From: Variovorax paradoxus NBRC 15149
GTDB taxonomy: Bacteria > Pseudomonadota > Gammaproteobacteria > Burkholderiales > Burkholderiaceae_C
Direction of reading: 5' to 3'
Length of the DNA: 64,000 bases
Assembly (NCBI RefSeq): GCF_001591365.1
Contig: NZ_BCUT01000008.1
Coordinates: 186,001 to 250,000 of the forward strand
The notes under the pieces: model-generated
Told to the model about the DNA's origin: nothing
The model's input: only the letters and a program-made list of their open reading frames with translations
Databases searched by the model: none
Shown here: positions 39,068 to 47,946 of the stretch, piece by piece
Numbering within the stretch: the stretch's first letter is position 1
Layout of the letters: every line of letters starts with the position of its first letter
Translations under genes and position numbers: made by a program

Positions 39068-40255
39068 TCAGGCCGCGAAGCGCAGCGCCGCGGCATTGGC
39101 CGCCGCCCGGGCGCTGGCGTCGAGCGCCAGCAGGTCGGCCAGCGATGCGGGCTTGGAGGGGCTGACGGTTTCCAAAGTTTCCATGTTGACCGCATGAATG
39201 CGGTCGAAGCGCAGGCGCCGATCAAGAAAGGCCTCGACCGCGACTTCATTGGCGGCATTGAGCACCGCCGTGGTCCCCGGCGCCGCGCGCAGCGCATGCC
39301 AGGCCAGGCCGAGCCCTGGAAACAGCGCCGCATCGGGGGCGTCGAAGCTCAGCGACGCCATCCGGCGGAAATCCAGCCGCGCCGCGCCGCTCTCGATGCG
39401 CTCGGGCCAGGCCAGTCCGACCGCAATGGGCACCCGCATGTCGGGCGTTCCCAGTTGGGCAATGACCGATGCATCGGTGAACTGGACCATCGAATGCACC
39501 ACGCTCTGGGGATGGATCACCACCTCGATCTGCTCGGGCAGCACGCCGAACAGATGGCGGGCCTCGATCACCTCGAGCGCCTTGTTCATCATGGTGGCGG
39601 AATCGACCGAGATCTTGCGGCCCATGACCCAGTTCGGATGCGCGCAGGCCTGCTCGGGCGTGACCGTGCCCAGCGTGTCGGGCGCGCGCGTGCGGAACGG
39701 GCCGCCCGACGCCGTGAGAATGATCTTGTCGATGCGGCGCGGCCAGGTCGACGGATCTTCGGGCAGCGACTGGAAGATGGCCGAGTGTTCGCTGTCGATC
39801 GGCAGCAGTGTGGCACCGCCTTCGCGCACGGTGCGCATGAAGAGCTCGCCGCCGACCACCAGCGCCTCCTTGTTGGCCAGCAGGAGCCGCTTGCCGGCGC
39901 GCGCCGCGGCCAGGCAGGGCCCGAGGCCGGCCGCCCCCACGATGGCCGCCATCACGGCATCGACCTCTTCGTGGGATGCTATTTTTTCAATAGCATCGCC
40001 GCCGCTCAGGACGGTGGTCTTGAGATTGTTCTGTTCTATCTTTTCGGCCAGCAGCGCCGCATGCGGCGCGCTCGCCATGACCGCATAGCGCGGCGAGAAC
40101 CGCGCGCACTGCGCCAGCAGTTCGTCGACCTTGGTCGATGCGGAAAGCGCGAAGACCTCGAAGCGCTCCGGGTGCCGCGAAATGACATCGAGCGTGCTGA
40201 CGCCGACCGATCCGGTCGAGCCCAGCACCGTGATGCGTTGTTTGGGTGTGTTCAC
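39068..40255 (-). CDS. dxr: 1-deoxy-D-xylulose 5-phosphate reductoisomerase
   Basis: Makes 2-C-methyl-D-erythritol 4-phosphate, the committed step of the non-mevalonate isoprenoid pathway. The 395-residue protein has NADPH-binding VLGSTGSVGVSTLDVI, LLANKEALVVGG, the metal site LLPIDSEHSAIFQ, and LTASGGPFR. The start is a GTG at 40255 overlapping the cdsA stop by four bases (GTGA). Inside the gene at 39975-39997 is a striking AT-rich palindrome in otherwise GC-rich sequence. rseP follows 24 bases downstream. Confidence 0.97.
   Translation of the reverse strand: MNTPKQRITVLGSTGSVGVSTLDVISRHPERFEVFALSASTKVDELLAQCARFSPRYAVMASAPHAALLAEKIEQNNLKTTVLSGGDAIEKIASHEEVDAVMAAIVGAAGLGPCLAAARAGKRLLLANKEALVVGGELFMRTVREGGATLLPIDSEHSAIFQSLPEDPSTWPRRIDKIILTASGGPFRTRAPDTLGTVTPEQACAHPNWVMGRKISVDSATMMNKALEVIEARHLFGVLPEQIEVVIHPQSVVHSMVQFTDASVIAQLGTPDMRVPIAVGLAWPERIESGAARLDFRRMASLSFDAPDAALFPGLGLAWHALRAAPGTTAVLNAANEVAVEAFLDRRLRFDRIHAVNMETLETVSPSKPASLADLLALDASARAAANAAALRFAA
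39975..39997. repeat. AT-rich perfect palindrome inside dxr
   Basis: Arms GATGCTATT and AATAGCATC (nine of nine paired) surround the loop TTTTC. It is in frame with dxr and encodes part of the segment SGGDAIEKIASHEE. In a genome of about two thirds GC such a block stands out. Fragments such as TTTTGATAGC at about 30272 in the trmH gene have the same flavour. Confidence 0.6.
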
Positions 40256-41097
40256 AGGAAAGCCAGCATCATTGCAATGGGAAGCGCCGGCAAGAGGGCA
40301 TCCACGCGGTCGAGCACGCCGCCGTGGCCCGGCAGCAGGCTGCTGCTGTCCTTGGCGCCGGCACTGCGCTTGATCAGCGATTCGACGAGGTCGCCCACGA
40401 CGCTGATGGCGGCGAGAAACAGCACGCCGATCAGCAGCAGCCACCAGCCGCGCTCGTACAGCCGGGTGTAGAGGCTGGCCACCGTTGCGCCGGCGGCCCT
40501 ATCGGCCCACACCCAGGCAAAGGCCAGCACCACGACGCCCGCCATGCCGCCCCATACGCCTTCCCAGCTCTTGCCGGGGCTGATGGCGGGCGCGAGCTTG
40601 CTGCGCGTGAACTTGAGGCCGAAGGCGCGGCCCGCGAAGTACGCGAAGACGTCCGCCACCCAGACCAGCACGAGGATCGACAGCAGGAAGTTGATGCCGA
40701 CCATGCGCGCCTGCACGGCCGCGAGCCACGCCACCCAGAGTGCCAGCAGCCCGCTCACCAGCCGCAGCCCGCGGGGAATGCGGGGCCAGCCCGGCACGGC
40801 CACACGCAGCAACGCGGCACCGCCGAGCACCCAGGCCGCACTGGCCAGCAGCCACATGAGCAGCAGCGATCGATCGAGCAGCCCGAGCCACCAGGAGAGC
40901 GCACACAGCGCCACGGTTTCCACGCCGAGGAAGACCGACAGCCGCTGGCCATAGCCGTTGAGGCGGCCCCACTCCCATGCCCCGGCGCCGATCAGCACCA
41001 GCATCACGCAGGCAAAGGGAACGTGCGACGGGTAGAAGAGCGCCGGCAGCAGGATCGCCAGCAGGACGATGGCCGTGAGGATGCGTTGTTTGAGCAT
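40252..41097 (-). CDS. cdsA: Phosphatidate cytidylyltransferase
   Basis: Forms CDP-diacylglycerol from CTP and phosphatidic acid, the branch point of phospholipid synthesis. The 281-residue protein is highly hydrophobic with about eight membrane segments. It carries the family signature near the C-terminus: VVGDLVESLIKRSAGAKDSS followed by LLPGHGGVLDRVDALL. Its stop overlaps the dxr GTG, and uppS lies 27 bases upstream. Confidence 0.96.
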   Translation of the reverse strand: MLKQRILTAIVLLAILLPALFYPSHVPFACVMLVLIGAGAWEWGRLNGYGQRLSVFLGVETVALCALSWWLGLLDRSLLLMWLLASAAWVLGGAALLRVAVPGWPRIPRGLRLVSGLLALWVAWLAAVQARMVGINFLLSILVLVWVADVFAYFAGRAFGLKFTRSKLAPAISPGKSWEGVWGGMAGVVVLAFAWVWADRAAGATVASLYTRLYERGWWLLLIGVLFLAAISVVGDLVESLIKRSAGAKDSSSLLPGHGGVLDRVDALLPALPIAMMLAFL

Positions 41098-41124
41098 GCG
41101 CTGGAGGGTCGGACCGTGAGGCCC

Positions 41125-41868
41125 TCAGGCCAACTGGCGATCGGGTGCGGAGCCGCTGCCGGCCGTGACTTGTGCGGAGGTCTTGCCGAAGCGGCGCTCG
41201 CGCGCCTGGAAGGCGGCGATTCCTGCATCCAGTTCGGCCTGGTCGAACTCGGGCCAGAGCTTGTCGCTGAAGAAAAGCTCCGCGTAGGCGCTTTGCCACA
41301 GCAGGAAGTTCGACAGGCGCTGCTCGCCGCCGGTGCGGATGAGAAGGTCGGGATCGGGCACGTGCGCGAGAGCCATGGCGCGGTCGAGATTCGCTTCGGT
41401 GAGCGCCTCGCCCTGCTCGGCCAGCCTGGCCGCGGCGCGGGCAATGTCCCAGCGGCCACCGTAGTTGAAGCAGACGTTCAGGATCAGCTTGGTGTTCTGC
41501 GCGGTGGCGCTCTCGGCGTCGACCAGGCCCTGCACCATTTTCTTGGAGAGCCCGGCGCGCTCGCCGACGAAATGCAGCTGCACGCCGTCGCGGCTCAGCT
41601 TGGGCACTTCGCGCGCGAGTGCGCCCACCATGATTTCCATCAGGCCCGAAACTTCTTCGGGCGGACGGTTCCAGTTCTCCGACGAAAACGCGAAGACCGT
41701 GAGAATGCCCACCCCGCGGTCGACACAGGCCTTGACGCAGCGCCTGAGCGACTCGACGCCCTGCTTGTGCCCCGCCACGCGAGGCAGGAATCGCCGCGTG
41801 GCCCAGCGTCCGTTGCCATCCATGACGATGGCAATATGGTGGGGAATCTGCAGCGAAGACGAGGCCAT
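41125..41868 (-). CDS. uppS: Undecaprenyl diphosphate synthase
   Basis: cis-prenyltransferase making the C55 lipid carrier for peptidoglycan and O-antigen. The 247-residue chain has IAIVMDGNGRWATRR with catalytic Asp17, FAFSSENWNRP, and RTGGEQRLSNFLLWQSAYAE. I start at the ATG at 41868, which has GAGG seven bases upstream; a TTG at 41880 four codons earlier would overlap that ribosome-binding site. It begins eight bases after the frr stop. Confidence 0.96.
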   Translation of the reverse strand: MASSSLQIPHHIAIVMDGNGRWATRRFLPRVAGHKQGVESLRRCVKACVDRGVGILTVFAFSSENWNRPPEEVSGLMEIMVGALAREVPKLSRDGVQLHFVGERAGLSKKMVQGLVDAESATAQNTKLILNVCFNYGGRWDIARAAARLAEQGEALTEANLDRAMALAHVPDPDLLIRTGGEQRLSNFLLWQSAYAELFFSDKLWPEFDQAELDAGIAAFQARERRFGKTSAQVTAGSGSAPDRQLA

Positions 41869-41876
41869 GCGCAGCC

Positions 41877-42446
41877 TCAAACGGCCATGATCTCCGCTTC
41901 CTTGGCCGCGACCAGGCGGTCGATTTCCGCGATGTGGCGGTCCGTGACCTTCTGGATCTCGGCTTCGGCGCGCTTCTGGTCGTCCTCGGAGGCGAGCTTT
42001 TCCTTCACCAGCTTCTTGACCGCCTCGTTCGCATCGCGGCGCAGGTTGCGCGTGGCGATCTTGGCGCTTTCGCCTTCGTTGCGGACCAGCTTGGTCATTT
42101 CCTTGCGGCGCTCCTCGCTCATCGCGGGAAGCGGCACGCGGATCAGGTCGCCCATGGAGGCCGGGTTCAGACCCAGGTCGCTTTCGCGGATGGCCTTCTC
42201 GATCTTGGCGCCCATGCCCTTTTCCCAGGGCTGCACGCTGATCGTGCGCGAGTCGAGCACCGACACGTTGGCCACCTGGCTCAGCGGAACCTGCGAGCCG
42301 TAGTACTCGACGTGGATCGAGTCGAGCAGCGCGGAATTCGCGCGGCCGGTACGGATCTTGGTGAGGTTGTTCTGGAACGCGGCGAGCGACTGGTTCATCT
42401 TGGCGTCGGTCGCACTGCGGATTTCAGCAATGGTGGGGGTCGTCAT
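41877..42446 (-). CDS. frr: Ribosome recycling factor
   Basis: Splits post-termination ribosomes with EF-G. The 189-residue protein has the long helical-hairpin domain (LVRNEGESAKIATRNLRRDA, EKLASEDDQKRAEAEIQKV) and the small domain in the middle (LSQVANVSVLDSRTISVQPW). The characteristic KIRTGRANSALLDSI near residue 30 confirms it. pyrH lies 13 bases upstream and uppS eight bases downstream. Confidence 0.97.
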   Translation of the reverse strand: MTTPTIAEIRSATDAKMNQSLAAFQNNLTKIRTGRANSALLDSIHVEYYGSQVPLSQVANVSVLDSRTISVQPWEKGMGAKIEKAIRESDLGLNPASMGDLIRVPLPAMSEERRKEMTKLVRNEGESAKIATRNLRRDANEAVKKLVKEKLASEDDQKRAEAEIQKVTDRHIAEIDRLVAAKEAEIMAV

Positions 42447-42459
42447 CTCAAATTACTCC

Positions 42460-43182
42460 TCAGGCATGCACCAGCGTGCCTTCGTCCTCGCCCATGACGA
42501 CGCGCTTGAGCGCGCCGTTCTTGAAGATCGAGAACACCTTGATCGGCAGCTTCTGGTCGCGGCACAGCGCAAAGGCCGTGGCGTCCATGATGCCGAGATT
42601 CTGCGCGATTGCCTCGTCGAAAGTGAGCGTCGAATAGCGCGTTGCGTCGGGATGGGTCTTCGGATCGGCGGAATATACGCCGTCGACCTTGGTGGCCTTG
42701 AGCACCAGCTCGGCACCGATTTCGGCACCGCGCAGCGCGGCGGCCGTGTCGGTGGTGAAGAACGGATTGCCGGTGCCCGCGGCAAACACCACGACCTTGC
42801 CCTCTTCGAGGTACTGCAGCGCCTTGGGCCGCACGTAGGGCTCGACCACCTGCTCGATGGCGATGGCGGACATGACGCGCGCCACCAGCCCCTGCTTGTT
42901 CATGGCGTCGGCCAGGGCCAGCGAATTCATGACGGTGGCCAGCATGCCCATGTAGTCGGCCGTGGCGCGATCCATGCCCACCGAGCCTCCCGCAACGCCG
43001 CGGAAGATGTTGCCGCCGCCGATCACGACGGCGACTTCCACACCCATGTTCACCACTTCGGCCACCTCTTCGACCATGCGGACGATGGTGGCGCGATTAA
43101 TACCAAAGGCATCGTCTCCCATCAACGCCTCACCCGACAGCTTCAACAAGATTCGCTTGTGGGCTGGACGGGGATCAGACAT
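42460..43182 (-). CDS. pyrH: Uridylate kinase
   Basis: Phosphorylates UMP to UDP, supplying pyrimidine nucleotides. The 240-residue amino-acid-kinase-fold protein shows RILLKLSGEALMG, VVIGGGNIFRG, MGMLATVMNSLAL and KATKVDGVYSADP. The start ATG 43182 gives MSDPRPAHKRI; a longer in-frame version from 43260 enters the terminator-like gap. It sits between tsf and frr as in most proteobacteria. Confidence 0.97.
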   Translation of the reverse strand: MSDPRPAHKRILLKLSGEALMGDDAFGINRATIVRMVEEVAEVVNMGVEVAVVIGGGNIFRGVAGGSVGMDRATADYMGMLATVMNSLALADAMNKQGLVARVMSAIAIEQVVEPYVRPKALQYLEEGKVVVFAAGTGNPFFTTDTAAALRGAEIGAELVLKATKVDGVYSADPKTHPDATRYSTLTFDEAIAQNLGIMDATAFALCRDQKLPIKVFSIFKNGALKRVVMGEDEGTLVHA

Positions 43183-43233
43183 GGGCAATTTCCTTACTTG
43201 GGTTGGCGGGGGCGAGTGTAGAACGAGGCGGTG

Positions 43234-43269
43234 AAAAAGCGGCGGCACACGCGCGCGCACCTCCGCTTT
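43234..43269 (-). terminator. Terminator-like hairpin between tsf and pyrH
   Basis: On the minus strand the arms AAAGCGG and CCGCTTT flank a GC-rich loop region and are followed by two further T residues, giving TTTTT in all. It starts 15 bases after the tsf stop and ends about 50 bases before pyrH, so it likely reduces read-through from rpsB-tsf into pyrH. Confidence 0.55.
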
Positions 43270-43284
43270 GGGGCGTAACAGTTT

Positions 43285-44208
43285 TTACGCGGCGGCCTTG
43301 GCGGCAGCCACCTGGGCTGCAACTTCGGCGGCAAAGTCGTCGACCTTCTTTTCGATGCCTTCGCCGACCACATACAGGGTGAAGCCCTTGATGCTGGTGT
43401 TGGCGGCCTTGAGCATCTGCTCGACGGTCTGCTTGTCGTTCTTCACGAACGGCTGGTTGTGCAGCGAGACTTCCTTGAGGTACTTCTGCACGCCGCCTTC
43501 GATGCGCTTGGCAACGATCTCGGCCGGCTGCGGCTTCTTGCCTTCGGCTTCGGCCGTCTTGCGGTCTTCCTCGGCCTTGCCGGCGGCCACTGCGCGCTCT
43601 TTTTCGATCAGGTCGGCAGGCACATCCGATGCCTGGATGGCGACCGGCTTCATGGCGGCGATGTGCATCGCCACATCCTTGGCCGAGGTGTCGTCGCCTT
43701 CGAACTCGACCATCACGCCGATGCGCGTGCCGTGCAGGTACGAAGCCAGCTTGCCGTTGCCGGCAAAGTGCTTGAAGCGGCGGAAGCTCATGTTCTCGCC
43801 GATCTTGCCGATCAGGCCCTTGCGCACGTCCTCGAGCGTGGGGCCGAAGCCGTCCTGCTCATAGGGCAGCGCGCCGAGCGCGGCGATGTCCGCGGGGTTG
43901 TGCTTGGCGACCAGCATCGCGGCAGCGTTGGCCATGGCCAGGAAGCTGTCGTTCTTGGTGACGAAGTCGGTTTCGCAATTGATCTCGATCATGCCGCCGG
44001 CAGCGCCGTCGACGAACGCCGTGACCACGCCTTCGGCGGTGATGCGGCCCGATGCCTTGCCAGCCTTGTTGCCGAGCTTGATGCGCAGCAGCTCTTCGGC
44101 CTTTTCCATGTTGCCGTCGGCCTCGGTCAGGGCCTTCTTGCATTCCATCATCGGCGCGTCGGTCTTTGCGCGCAGTTCGCCGACCATGCTTGCGGTGATT
44201 GCAGCCAT
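43285..44208 (-). CDS. tsf: Translation elongation factor Ts
   Basis: Nucleotide exchange factor for EF-Tu. The 307-residue protein has the N-terminal UBA-like domain (MVGELRAKTDAPMMECKKAL, EADGNMEKAEELLR), GKASGRITAEGVV, and the core TDFVTKNDSFLAMAN. It ends with an alanine-rich C-terminal helix. It follows rpsB across 80 bases containing an intrinsic terminator, so its level may be set by read-through or by its own promoter. Confidence 0.97.
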   Translation of the reverse strand: MAAITASMVGELRAKTDAPMMECKKALTEADGNMEKAEELLRIKLGNKAGKASGRITAEGVVTAFVDGAAGGMIEINCETDFVTKNDSFLAMANAAAMLVAKHNPADIAALGALPYEQDGFGPTLEDVRKGLIGKIGENMSFRRFKHFAGNGKLASYLHGTRIGVMVEFEGDDTSAKDVAMHIAAMKPVAIQASDVPADLIEKERAVAAGKAEEDRKTAEAEGKKPQPAEIVAKRIEGGVQKYLKEVSLHNQPFVKNDKQTVEQMLKAANTSIKGFTLYVVGEGIEKKVDDFAAEVAAQVAAAKAAA

Positions 44209-44238
44209 TGTTCTATCTCCGTGTCCAAAAAATCAGAT

Positions 44239-44264
44239 TAAAAAAAAGGGGCACCAAGCCCCTT
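44239..44264 (-). terminator. Intrinsic terminator between rpsB and tsf
   Basis: On the minus strand AAGGGGC-TTGGT-GCCCCTT is followed by a run of at least eight T, a textbook rho-independent terminator. It lies 25-50 bases after the rpsB stop and before tsf, so it probably acts as an attenuator giving more S2 than EF-Ts and downstream products. Confidence 0.88.
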
Positions 44265-44288
44265 CTTCAGGCGCGTGAGAGCACTCGA

Positions 44289-45041
44289 TCAGGCCGAGGC
44301 GCCCTCTTCGACTTCGACGAATTCATCGCTGCCTTCGGCAATGGCCTTGACCACGTCGCCGGTGGCGCTGTTGCGGCCTTCGATGATCGCGTCGGCGATG
44401 CCGCGGGCGTAGAGCGTGACGGCCTTCGACGAGTCGTCGTTGCCCGGGATCACGTAGTCGATGCCTTCGGGCGAGTGGTTGGAGTCGACCACGCCGATCA
44501 GCGGGATGCCCAGCTTCTTGGCTTCGGCCACGGCGATCTTGTGGAAGCCCACGTCGATCACGAAGATGGCGTCGGGCAGCGCGGTCATGTCCTGGATGCC
44601 GCCGATGTCTTTCTCGAGCTTCTCGATTTCACGGGTGAAGGTGAGCTGCTCTTTCTTGCTCAGGCTGTCGAGGCCGGCTTCCTGCTGGGCCTTCATGTCC
44701 TTCAGGCGCTTGATCGAGGTCTTGACCGTCTTGAAGTTGGTCAGCATGCCGCCGAGCCAGCGGGTGTCGACGAAAGGCACGCCGGCGCGGCGGGCTTCGG
44801 CAGCCACGATTTCACGGGCCTGGCGCTTGGTGCCGACCATCAGGATCGTGCCGCGGTTGGCGGTGAGCTGCTTGGCGTACTTCATCGCGTCCTGGAACAT
44901 CGGGAGCGACTTTTCCAGGTTGATGATGTGAATCTTGTTGCGATGGCCGAAGATGAACGGGGCCATCTTGGGGTTCCAGAAGCGGGTTTGGTGACCGAAG
45001 TGGACACCGGCTTCCAGCATTTCGCGCATGGTGGTAGACAT
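44289..45041 (-). CDS. rpsB: 30S ribosomal protein S2
   Basis: Small-subunit ribosomal protein. The 250-residue sequence starts MSTTMREMLEAGVHFGHQTR and has WNPKMAPFIFGHRNKIHIIN, RWLGGMLTNFKTVKTSI and DAIFVIDVGFHKIAVAEA, all S2 signatures. It is the first gene of the long leftward superoperon. The 222-base gap to the divergent amidase must hold its promoter and leader, and GGAG lies 10-13 bases before the start. Confidence 0.98.
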   Translation of the reverse strand: MSTTMREMLEAGVHFGHQTRFWNPKMAPFIFGHRNKIHIINLEKSLPMFQDAMKYAKQLTANRGTILMVGTKRQAREIVAAEARRAGVPFVDTRWLGGMLTNFKTVKTSIKRLKDMKAQQEAGLDSLSKKEQLTFTREIEKLEKDIGGIQDMTALPDAIFVIDVGFHKIAVAEAKKLGIPLIGVVDSNHSPEGIDYVIPGNDDSSKAVTLYARGIADAIIEGRNSATGDVVKAIAEGSDEFVEVEEGASA

Positions 45042-45263
45042 TGAAAATTACTCCAAAGGTTGGGTCTAAAATCCAGCCCGTTTTGTGCTTCCTTCGAATG
45101 GAATCACAACACCTTGATTGGGCCGGTTTGCGGATGTGTTTGGCTGGGTGCGACGAAAGCCGTCACATGTTCAGCGAAACCCAAAGAGTATAGCACGGCC
45201 CTCTCTCGCCCTTTCTCCTTGCCCACCCCGGAACCGAGCCGTCCGCGCCCTCGCAGCCCACCC

Positions 45264-46589
45264 ATGAACGACCTCCACGCCACCCGTCTGAATCTTCTGG
45301 CAGGTGGCACCGATGCATGCACCGAAATGGAGCGCGCCATCGGCATCGCCCAGTCCCCGGCCTGCCGCCACGTGTTCACCCGCACGCTGTTCGACGAAGC
45401 CCGCCGGCAGGTCGCCGGTTCGGCGCCGCAAAGCCGGCTCGCCGGGCTCGCCTTCACCGCCAAGGACCTGTTCGACATCGAGGGGCAGCCGACCCCGGCG
45501 GGCTCCATGGTGCTCTCGCATGCGCCGGCCGCCAAGGCCGATGCCGTGGCTGTGGCGCGACTGCGCGCCGCGGGCAGCGTGCTGACGGGCCGCACCAACA
45601 TGACGGAATTCGCATTCTCCGGCGTGGGCGTCAACCCGCATCACGGCACGCCGGCCAACGCGAGCGATGCGGCCACGCCGCGCATCCCGGGCGGTTCATC
45701 CTCCGGCGCCGCCGTGTCGGTCGCCACTGGGGCAGCCTTCATCGGCCTGGGCTCCGACACCGGCGGCTCGATCCGCATTCCGGCCGCGCTGAACGGCATC
45801 GTGGGTTTCAAGAGCACCGCCCGGCTGGTGCCGGCCCAGGGCGCGCTGCCGCTGTCGACCACGCTCGACACCGTCTGCGCCATGACGCGCTCGGTGCGGG
45901 ATGCCATCACCGCGCATGAAGTCCTCGCGGCACGCCGCGTGACCGCCGGTGCGGCCTCGCTGGGGGCATACCGGCTTGCCGTCGTGAAGAACGTGTTCCT
46001 GGACGGCATCGAGCCCGCGGTGGCCCGCGCCTTCGAAGATGCGATGCAAACACTGCGCGATGGTGGTGCCCGGATCGAGGAAATCGAGCTGCCGGAGCTC
46101 GCGCAGTTGCAGGCCATCAACGCCACGGGCGGTTTCTCGGCGGCCGAGTCCTACGCCTGGCACCGGCTGCTGCTCGAGCGCAGCGGCGCCGGCTACGATC
46201 CTCGCGTGGTGCAGCGCATCCTCAAGGGTGCCACCATGAAGGCGCACGAATACATCGATCTCGTGCATGCCCGCCATGACTGGATCACCCGCGTCGAGGC
46301 GGCGCTGTCGCCCTTCGATGCGGTGCTGTCGCCCACCGTGCCGATCACCGCGCCCGCCATTGCGAGCGTTGCGCCGGGCGCCGAGCGCGACGACGAATTC
46401 TTCCGCATCAATGCGCTCTTGCTGCGCAACCCGTCGATCGTCAACATGCTCGACGGCTGCGCCATCTCGCTGCCCTGCCATGCCGCCGGCGAACTGCCGG
46501 TGGGCCTGATGCTGTGGCATGCCGCGCTGCATGACGACGCTGTCCTGGCCGTCGCCCTGCAAGCAGAAAAAGCGCTGCAAAAACAATAG
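45264..46589 (+). CDS. Amidase (amidase signature family)
   Basis: Hydrolase of the amidase signature family, 441 residues. The Ser-cisSer-Lys triad is visible: lysine in LAFTAKDLFDIEG, the serine-rich loop PGGSSSGAAVSVATG, and the nucleophile region LGSDTGGSIRIPAALNG. No GatB or GatC gene adjoins it and the chain is shorter than most GatA proteins, so it is more likely a catabolic amidase, substrate unknown. The ATG at 45264 is used; upstream in-frame starts extend into the rpsB promoter region. A D-amino-acid dehydrogenase follows after 52 bases. Confidence 0.88.
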   Translation: MNDLHATRLNLLAGGTDACTEMERAIGIAQSPACRHVFTRTLFDEARRQVAGSAPQSRLAGLAFTAKDLFDIEGQPTPAGSMVLSHAPAAKADAVAVARLRAAGSVLTGRTNMTEFAFSGVGVNPHHGTPANASDAATPRIPGGSSSGAAVSVATGAAFIGLGSDTGGSIRIPAALNGIVGFKSTARLVPAQGALPLSTTLDTVCAMTRSVRDAITAHEVLAARRVTAGAASLGAYRLAVVKNVFLDGIEPAVARAFEDAMQTLRDGGARIEEIELPELAQLQAINATGGFSAAESYAWHRLLLERSGAGYDPRVVQRILKGATMKAHEYIDLVHARHDWITRVEAALSPFDAVLSPTVPITAPAIASVAPGAERDDEFFRINALLLRNPSIVNMLDGCAISLPCHAAGELPVGLMLWHAALHDDAVLAVALQAEKALQKQ

Positions 46590-46641
46590 CCTCGCGCACC
46601 GATCGACGGGCGGCGGCCATCTCTTCTTACTCAAAAATTCA

Positions 46642-47895
46642 ATGAAAATCGCGATCGTGGGCGCCGGCATCATCGGCGTCACAACCGCCTGGGAACTGGT
46701 TTCGGACGGCCATGAAGTTTCCGTGTTCGAGCGCCGCGGCGCCGCCGCCGAAGAATCCAGTTTTGCGAATGCGGGGGTGGTCGCGCCGGGCTACGTGACG
46801 CCCTGGGCGGCGCCGGGCATGCGCGCCAAGGTGCTGCGCTCGCTGCTGTCGCCGCACGGCGCCATCAAGCTGCGCTGGCCGCTCAATTCGCGCGACCTCG
46901 GCTGGATGTCGCGCTGGCAGAAGGCCTGCAAGCTCGAAACCTACCTGGCCAACCGCGCCCGCATGCAGCGCCTCGCGTTCTACAGCCGCACCCGGCTGCA
47001 CGAAGTGACCGAAGCACGCGAACTGAGCTACGAACGCAGCGACGGCTACCTCGTGCTGCTGCGCTCCAAGCGCGAGAAAAAACTGGTCCAGCCGGGCCTC
47101 GAGGTGCTGCGCGCGGCCGGCAGCGTCTTCAGGGAAGTCGACGCCGACGAGGCCCGCCGGATCGAACCCGCGCTCAACACCGACACGGAGCTCGCAGGCG
47201 CCATCCACCTGCCCGAGGACGAAGTGGCCAACTGCCGCCAGTTCGCGCTGCTTCTCAAGTGGGAAGCCGAAGCGCTCGGCGCCCAGTTCCATTTCAATTG
47301 CGACATCGCGCCGATCCACCGCGCGGCGCCCACCTCCATTTCGCTCGCGAGCGGCTCGCAGCCGCTGCGCTTCGATGCGGTGGTGGTGTGCGCCGGTCTT
47401 GCCTCGGCCACGCTGCTGCGGCCGCTCGGCCTGCGGATTCCGCTGGCGCCGGTGTACGGCCATTCGATCAGCGCGCCGATCCGCGAATCGCTCAACGCGC
47501 CGCGCAGCGCCGTGATGGACGAACGCTACAAGGTTGCGATCTCGCGCCTGGGCCAGCGCGTGCGCGTGGCCGGCGGCGCCGAGATCGGCGGCTCCCTGAG
47601 CTCCATGAATGCGTCCGCCGTGCAAACGCTCTACAAGGTGCTGCACGACTGGTTTCCGGGCGCCGCAACGCTGCAGTCGGGCGTGCAGCAATGGAAGGGC
47701 GCGCGCCCGATGCTGCCCGACGGTCCGCCGGTGCTTGGTGCCAGCGGCGTGCCGGGCGTCTGGCTCAATCTGGGCCACGGCTCGAGCGGATGGGCGCTGT
47801 CGTGCGGCAGCGCACGCGTGGTGGCCGACCTGATCGGCGGCCGCGACGCGGGCGTCGACCTCGAAGGCCTGGGCGTCGAGCGGCTCGTCCAGTAG
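46642..47895 (+). CDS. D-amino acid dehydrogenase family FAD-dependent oxidoreductase
   Basis: DadA-like flavoprotein of 417 residues that would deaminate D-amino acids at the membrane. The FAD-binding Rossmann motif is IAIVGAGIIGVTTAWELVS at the N-terminus, with FANAGVVAPGYVTPWAAPGM after it, and GARPMLPDGPPVLG plus LGHGSSGWALSCGSARVVADL near the end. There is no adjacent alanine racemase gene (dadX), so the physiological substrate is open. It may work with the upstream amidase if that enzyme releases D-amino acids. Confidence 0.88.
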   Translation: MKIAIVGAGIIGVTTAWELVSDGHEVSVFERRGAAAEESSFANAGVVAPGYVTPWAAPGMRAKVLRSLLSPHGAIKLRWPLNSRDLGWMSRWQKACKLETYLANRARMQRLAFYSRTRLHEVTEARELSYERSDGYLVLLRSKREKKLVQPGLEVLRAAGSVFREVDADEARRIEPALNTDTELAGAIHLPEDEVANCRQFALLLKWEAEALGAQFHFNCDIAPIHRAAPTSISLASGSQPLRFDAVVVCAGLASATLLRPLGLRIPLAPVYGHSISAPIRESLNAPRSAVMDERYKVAISRLGQRVRVAGGAEIGGSLSSMNASAVQTLYKVLHDWFPGAATLQSGVQQWKGARPMLPDGPPVLGASGVPGVWLNLGHGSSGWALSCGSARVVADLIGGRDAGVDLEGLGVERLVQ

Positions 47896-47946
47896 GCACA
47901 ACGGGGCGGCTGCGCAGCCGCAGCTTCAGGCGGGCAGAATCGGCCC

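Noticed and set aside
34722..40471. Very long plus-strand open frames opposite bamA, rseP and dxr
   Set aside because: Antisense shadows of strongly conserved genes in high-GC DNA; no motif or start signal.
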